A stretch of 23,088 bases of DNA from a virus, in the IMG/VR virus record IMGVR_UViG_3300000256_000007, positions 1-23,088 of that record; one strand, written 5' to 3'. Both the position numbers and the translations under genes were made by a program. The stretch's first letter is position 1. Every line of letters begins with the position of its first letter. Shown in pieces: positions 20,759 to 23,088 of this stretch. The notes under the pieces were generated by a model. It was not told the origin of the DNA, did not search any database, and was given only the letters and a program-made list of their open reading frames with translations.

Positions 20759-21375
20759 TATTTTTTACCCCAATCACTAAATTTACGTGTTTCTCTGCCT
20801 AGGTCTGACTCTGTTTTTGAATTGTTAACAATCGGCTTTCCACCACTGGACTGACCGCCAATTGGCTTAACTGTCTTTTTAATACCTATACCTTGTGCTT
20901 TTAATTGCTTGTCCGTTTCTGGGTCACTTTGATCTAATGCACTTTGAAAGTTTGGATCGTTTGCAGGATTGTCTGTTTTATCAGCTGTCATACCAATATC
21001 AGGCTTTGACTTAGGCAGTACTTTGTCCTCGTCAGTTTTATCTTCTGTGGCAAGATCAAATGCCATCTGACCCATCTGTTCTGCTTCGGCTGGTGCTTCA
21101 TCAGCCATTGGACTCATTTCATAATCTAGACTGTGGTAAACACTGCCTATGCAATCAGCGGCTTTAGTAATCTTGCTCTGTTTCCAGCCTTCGATTCCTT
21201 CAGCTTCACTAATATTTTTCATCATGTCGTGTAGTTTAATAGCATACTTGGCAATCTTGAAAAGATCTGCTCTTGCCATCTGAACTTCATGATCTGCTTC
21301 ACACTTGCTGGCTAAATCACCGAGCTGACCTTCAGTTAAAACAATTTTATCAAGTTTGTCTAGTATATCTTTCAT
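20758..21375 (-). CDS. Putative virion/prohead core protein, 205 aa
   Basis: The helical N-terminal half (MKDILDKLDKIVLTEG..., DHEVQMARADLFKIAKYAIKLHDMMKNI, KITKAADCIGSVYHSLDYEM) resembles, from memory, a conserved structural protein of marine T4-like phages. The rest is low-complexity, Asp/Lys/Pro-rich, ending RKFSDWGKK. VLTE|GQLG at residues 12-19 fits the T4 prohead-protease cleavage rule. Start ATG 21375 follows AGGA at seven bases. It overlaps the next gene by TAATG. Protein-core or scaffolding function is inference from position and composition. Confidence 0.72.
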   Translation of the reverse strand: MKDILDKLDKIVLTEGQLGDLASKCEADHEVQMARADLFKIAKYAIKLHDMMKNISEAEGIEGWKQSKITKAADCIGSVYHSLDYEMSPMADEAPAEAEQMGQMAFDLATEDKTDEDKVLPKSKPDIGMTADKTDNPANDPNFQSALDQSDPETDKQLKAQGIGIKKTVKPIGGQSSGGKPIVNNSKTESDLGRETRKFSDWGKK

Positions 21376-21384
21376 TTTATTATC

Positions 21385-22434
21385 CTATTCACCGGAAGAA
21401 TCATCGTTGTCTTGTGGTAGTGTTTTAATTTTACCGCCGCCTAACCATTTTGGTAATTGTGCAACAACTTCACCACCTCTAGGATCGTCTGGTTTTAACA
21501 AATTCTTTGTGCCGCCTAGGATATTTTTTGGAGCTGGTTTTTTCTTTGTAGGCTTTGGCGGTGCATTCCGTTTTGCTTGTACTGCCTGCTGAAGTCTTGT
21601 TATCATTGCTTTTTTCTGATCAGGTGTTGCCTTGTTATATACTGATTTAAATGCATTTTTTCTAGTAGGACCGCCTGGCATGTCTGTTCTAATTTTAGGT
21701 TTTGCATTGGACGTATTATTAATCGGATCCATGCCAGTATTACTGTATTCTGGATTTTGTTTAACTGATGGTCCTGGTTGTTTTACTTTACTACCTGGAG
21801 TAGATGTTGACATTCCTGCAGCCTTCATTGCGGCTCTAGTTTTTGGACCCATGAGTCCGTCTGCTTTAATGTTAGCACCTTGTGCAATAAGTTTTTTCTG
21901 CAACGCCAGAGTTTTGTCATAATCTCTTGTATTAGCGGCAGTTGCTTTAACTGTAGGTCGTTCTGGTTTTACTTGTTTAACCATCGCATCCATATCACCT
22001 GCAGCACCAGTTTTTGGTATGATGGGGTCGATATTAACACCGGGTTTTGGATCCTTTGGGGGAGCCGCTTGGGCTTCTTTATCACCAGTACGGAACCTTT
22101 TTCTTCTTCGTGTATTTAAATAAGTTTTTTCAGCTTCTGCCGCTTCTGCATCTTGAGCATCTTGCGCATCTCGACTATCAACAGCGCCTAATGTAGCTTT
22201 GTTTAACTGATCACGCCAATCGCCACCCCAATTAAAACCTGACCAATCACCTTTATCATTCCATTTAAACCAATCCGATGTTTTAGATTGTTTAGTAGGT
22301 GATTGCAATGCAGCTTCCTTTAACTTGTTAACTGCATCTTTTTTGGTAATTGAGCCTTCACAGTAAGAAATAATAATTTCTTGTTCTTCAGTTAATTGAA
22401 CTTCCTGTGACTGTTTAAATTCTGTAAATTTCAT
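21385..22434 (-). CDS. Basic low-complexity protein with a peptidoglycan-binding repeat
   Basis: A 349-aa protein. The N-terminus MKFTEFKQSQE resembles T4 capsid-targeting peptides, and NKLKE|AAL (cut after residue 40) fits the prohead protease rule. Residues 52-75 are Trp/Gly/Asp-rich (SDWFKWNDKGDW), 85-103 an Asp/Ala repeat, and 172-207 (DYDKTLALQKKLIAQ..., ADGLMGPKTRAAM) matches the PG_binding_1 three-helix motif. The C-terminal third is Lys/Pro-rich (PPKPTKKKPAPK). I see no catalytic wall-cutting domain. An internal virion protein that meets the cell wall on injection, or a tail-associated binder, would fit. Start ATG 22434 follows AAGGA, and late promoter candidates lie upstream. Confidence 0.72.
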   Translation of the reverse strand: MKFTEFKQSQEVQLTEEQEIIISYCEGSITKKDAVNKLKEAALQSPTKQSKTSDWFKWNDKGDWSGFNWGGDWRDQLNKATLGAVDSRDAQDAQDAEAAEAEKTYLNTRRRKRFRTGDKEAQAAPPKDPKPGVNIDPIIPKTGAAGDMDAMVKQVKPERPTVKATAANTRDYDKTLALQKKLIAQGANIKADGLMGPKTRAAMKAAGMSTSTPGSKVKQPGPSVKQNPEYSNTGMDPINNTSNAKPKIRTDMPGGPTRKNAFKSVYNKATPDQKKAMITRLQQAVQAKRNAPPKPTKKKPAPKNILGGTKNLLKPDDPRGGEVVAQLPKWLGGGKIKTLPQDNDDSSGE

Positions 22435-22456
22435 TGTATTATCCTTGCAAGATTAT

Positions 22457-22476
22457 AATTTATAGTGGTATTTATG
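22457..22476 (-). promoter_or_regulatory. Two late-promoter candidates before the peptidoglycan-binding gene
   Basis: Minus strand CATAAATA (22476-22469) and TATAAATT (22464-22457), each one base from the T4 late consensus. From the second, transcription would begin near 22451, leaving a 17-base leader with AAGGA before ATG 22434. This is ordinary late-promoter placement, unlike those at 13763 and 20206. Confidence 0.5.
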
Positions 22477-22477
22477 C

Positions 22478-22497
22478 TAGTTAAACTCTTTTAACTA
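22478..22497. other. Perfect AT-rich inverted repeat at a gene end
   Basis: TAGTTAAA and TTTAACTA pair as an 8-bp stem around CTCT. It spans the stop codon of the 72-aa gene, just before the late-promoter candidates. The stem is AT-rich with no T-run, so termination is doubtful; it may mark an mRNA 3' boundary. Confidence 0.4.
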
Positions 22498-22699
22498 TAC
22501 TTCCCAAGATGTTATCGGCTACGTCTAGTGCGTTTTTAGCTGTGCCGTCATTGTTTTTCTTTTGCGGTGCTTTTGGTATTCCGTTTTTATCTCTCTTTAA
22601 CTTTTGATGAGCTTGCACAGGGTTAGCAACACTGGCAATATTACCTGAGCTTGTAGCGCATGCACTAGCTGCTTCCTTAATAAATTCGCTTGCTCTCAT
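22481..22699 (-). CDS. Small virion-type protein with capsid-targeting-like N-terminus, 72 aa
   Basis: MRASEFIKEAAS... closely resembles the T4 internal-protein targeting peptide pattern (MKTYQEFIAEA in T4 internal proteins), and FIKE|A (cut after residue 9) fits the prohead protease rule. The remainder is basic and polar (HQKLKRDKNGIPKAPQKKNN), ending in a short helix (ALDVADNILGSIVKRV). Start ATG 22699 has GGAG ten bases upstream and overlaps the previous stop. It is likely an internal head protein, possibly injected with DNA; this is inferred from the N-terminus only. Confidence 0.68.
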   Translation of the reverse strand: MRASEFIKEAASACATSSGNIASVANPVQAHQKLKRDKNGIPKAPQKKNNDGTAKNALDVADNILGSIVKRV

Positions 22700-22959
22700 A
22701 TTTTAAATACTCCATGTTCATGCTCAATTGGCTTGTCTTCTATATACAACTTACCCAGTGTAAATTCAGCATTTATGCCCTGTATATTAATAGTATTGTC
22801 GCCAGCTGGCAAGTTAAGGTCATTGTGATATCTATAGTGGCCTTTTTCATTTTTTGGTACAAAGTAAACACGTTCAGCCATGAGTTCTCCGTTAACGAAT
22901 ATGCGATAACTTGGGTTATCTTTCCACGACTCTGTGTACATATCACAACTTAATTTCAT
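22696..22959 (-). CDS. Hypothetical protein, 87 aa, beta-rich
   Basis: A small protein of predicted strands and turns: SWKDNPSYRIFVNGELMAERVYF, then LPAGDNTINIQGINAEFTLGKLYIEDKPIE. It looks like a compact beta-sandwich, perhaps a virion decoration or carbohydrate-binding module. ATG 22959 has an excellent GGAGG six bases upstream and overlaps the preceding stop as TAATG. The segment WxxNPSYRI also appears in the frame just upstream, hinting at a tandem duplication. Function not known to me. Confidence 0.72.
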   Translation of the reverse strand: MKLSCDMYTESWKDNPSYRIFVNGELMAERVYFVPKNEKGHYRYHNDLNLPAGDNTINIQGINAEFTLGKLYIEDKPIEHEHGVFKI

Positions 22960-23088
22960 TAAAATCCTCCTAACATTAAGTATTTAATTATAGCACTACA
23001 ACCTGGTGTAAGTAGCATTATTCCCATTAGGCATAGTATCAATAATATCTTGTTAAAATATATACGATAACTTGGGTTAGATTCCCAT
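22959..23088 (-). CDS. Partial lipoprotein-like C-terminal frame
   Basis: An open frame entering from the right edge, ending TAA at 22959-22961. The visible 42 residues are WESNPSYRIYFNK, then a hydrophobic stretch ILLILCLMGIML, a lipobox-like LLTPGC and a short tail. Read as a whole it looks like the WxxNPSYRI start of the next protein fused to a lipoprotein signal. Alternatively a small lipoprotein starts at an internal TTG or ATG within this frame. The true start is outside the window or not identifiable. Confidence 0.45.
   Translation of the reverse strand, partial: WESNPSYRIYFNKILLILCLMGIMLLTPGCSAIIKYLMLGGF

Noticed and set aside
1-23088. tRNA genes, CRISPR arrays, insertion sequences, integrase or photosynthesis genes
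   Set aside because: Looked for by eye because of the CCA enzyme and the marine phage type; none could be supported in the short spacers or frames here.

Overview
The window reads as part of the genome of a marine T4-like myovirus (cyanophage/pelagiphage type). The support is a T4-type family-B DNA polymerase (gp43), a gp45 sliding clamp, a DsbA-like DNA-binding protein, T4-style late promoters (TATAAATA and AATAAATA), near-consensus sigma-70 promoters in front of replication and modification genes, AT-rich and tightly packed genes with ATGA/TAATG overlaps, and a run of small proteins that look like those of marine T4-like phages. I see no photosynthesis gene, tRNA, CRISPR array or integrase, so the host stays open (cyanobacterium or marine proteobacterium). 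All genes lie on the minus strand except one free-standing HNH homing endonuclease at 2765-3571. No stretch longer than about 100 bases lacks a gene.

In the direction of transcription (right to left), 23088-20231 is a late, virion-type block. It holds a partial lipoprotein-like frame, an 87-aa protein, and four consecutive proteins with T4 prohead-protease-like sites near their N-termini, one of which carries a peptidoglycan-binding repeat. Next comes a CCA-adding tRNA nucleotidyltransferase (19037-20200), bracketed by a 29-bp near-perfect direct repeat. At 16969-18621 there is a three-gene membrane cassette: an ExbB/TolQ/MotA-type channel, an ExbD/TolR-type stator protein with an unusual beta-sandwich-like periplasmic domain, and a third membrane protein.

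12000-17000 is the replication block: DsbA, a small membrane protein, DNA polymerase, a coiled-coil protein with a methyltransferase-like domain, and the sliding clamp. Then comes a run of small accessory genes: a sulfotransferase, an SGNH-hydrolase-like protein flanked by a full and a 27-residue mini copy of a YdcH/DUF465 protein, several unknown proteins, and a QueD-like protein (8847-9329).

The left third, 1-8275, is a nucleotide-sugar and DNA-modification region: NAD-dependent epimerase, UDP/GDP-sugar dehydrogenase, 2OG-Fe(II) oxygenase, a truncated DegT-type aminotransferase, DpdA (7-deazaguanine transglycosylase acting on DNA), a GT-B glycosyltransferase, GTP cyclohydrolase I (FolE) and a eukaryotic-type phosphomannomutase. 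FolE, the QueD-like protein and DpdA point to 7-deazaguanine in the phage DNA. The sugar genes could serve a further modification or the host surface.

The most interesting signals are four. (1) DpdA carries near its C-terminus a TFDSLFNFE peptide that nearly duplicates the polymerase C-terminus TFDTLFSFE, the expected clamp-binding tail, so the base-modifying enzyme may ride on gp45. (2) The phage encodes an ExbB/ExbD-like ion-channel cassette. (3) Three late genes have promoters placed so close to the ATG that their mRNAs should be leaderless or nearly so. (4) The CCA enzyme is flanked by a direct repeat that also encodes a shared MLLHELYE N-terminus.
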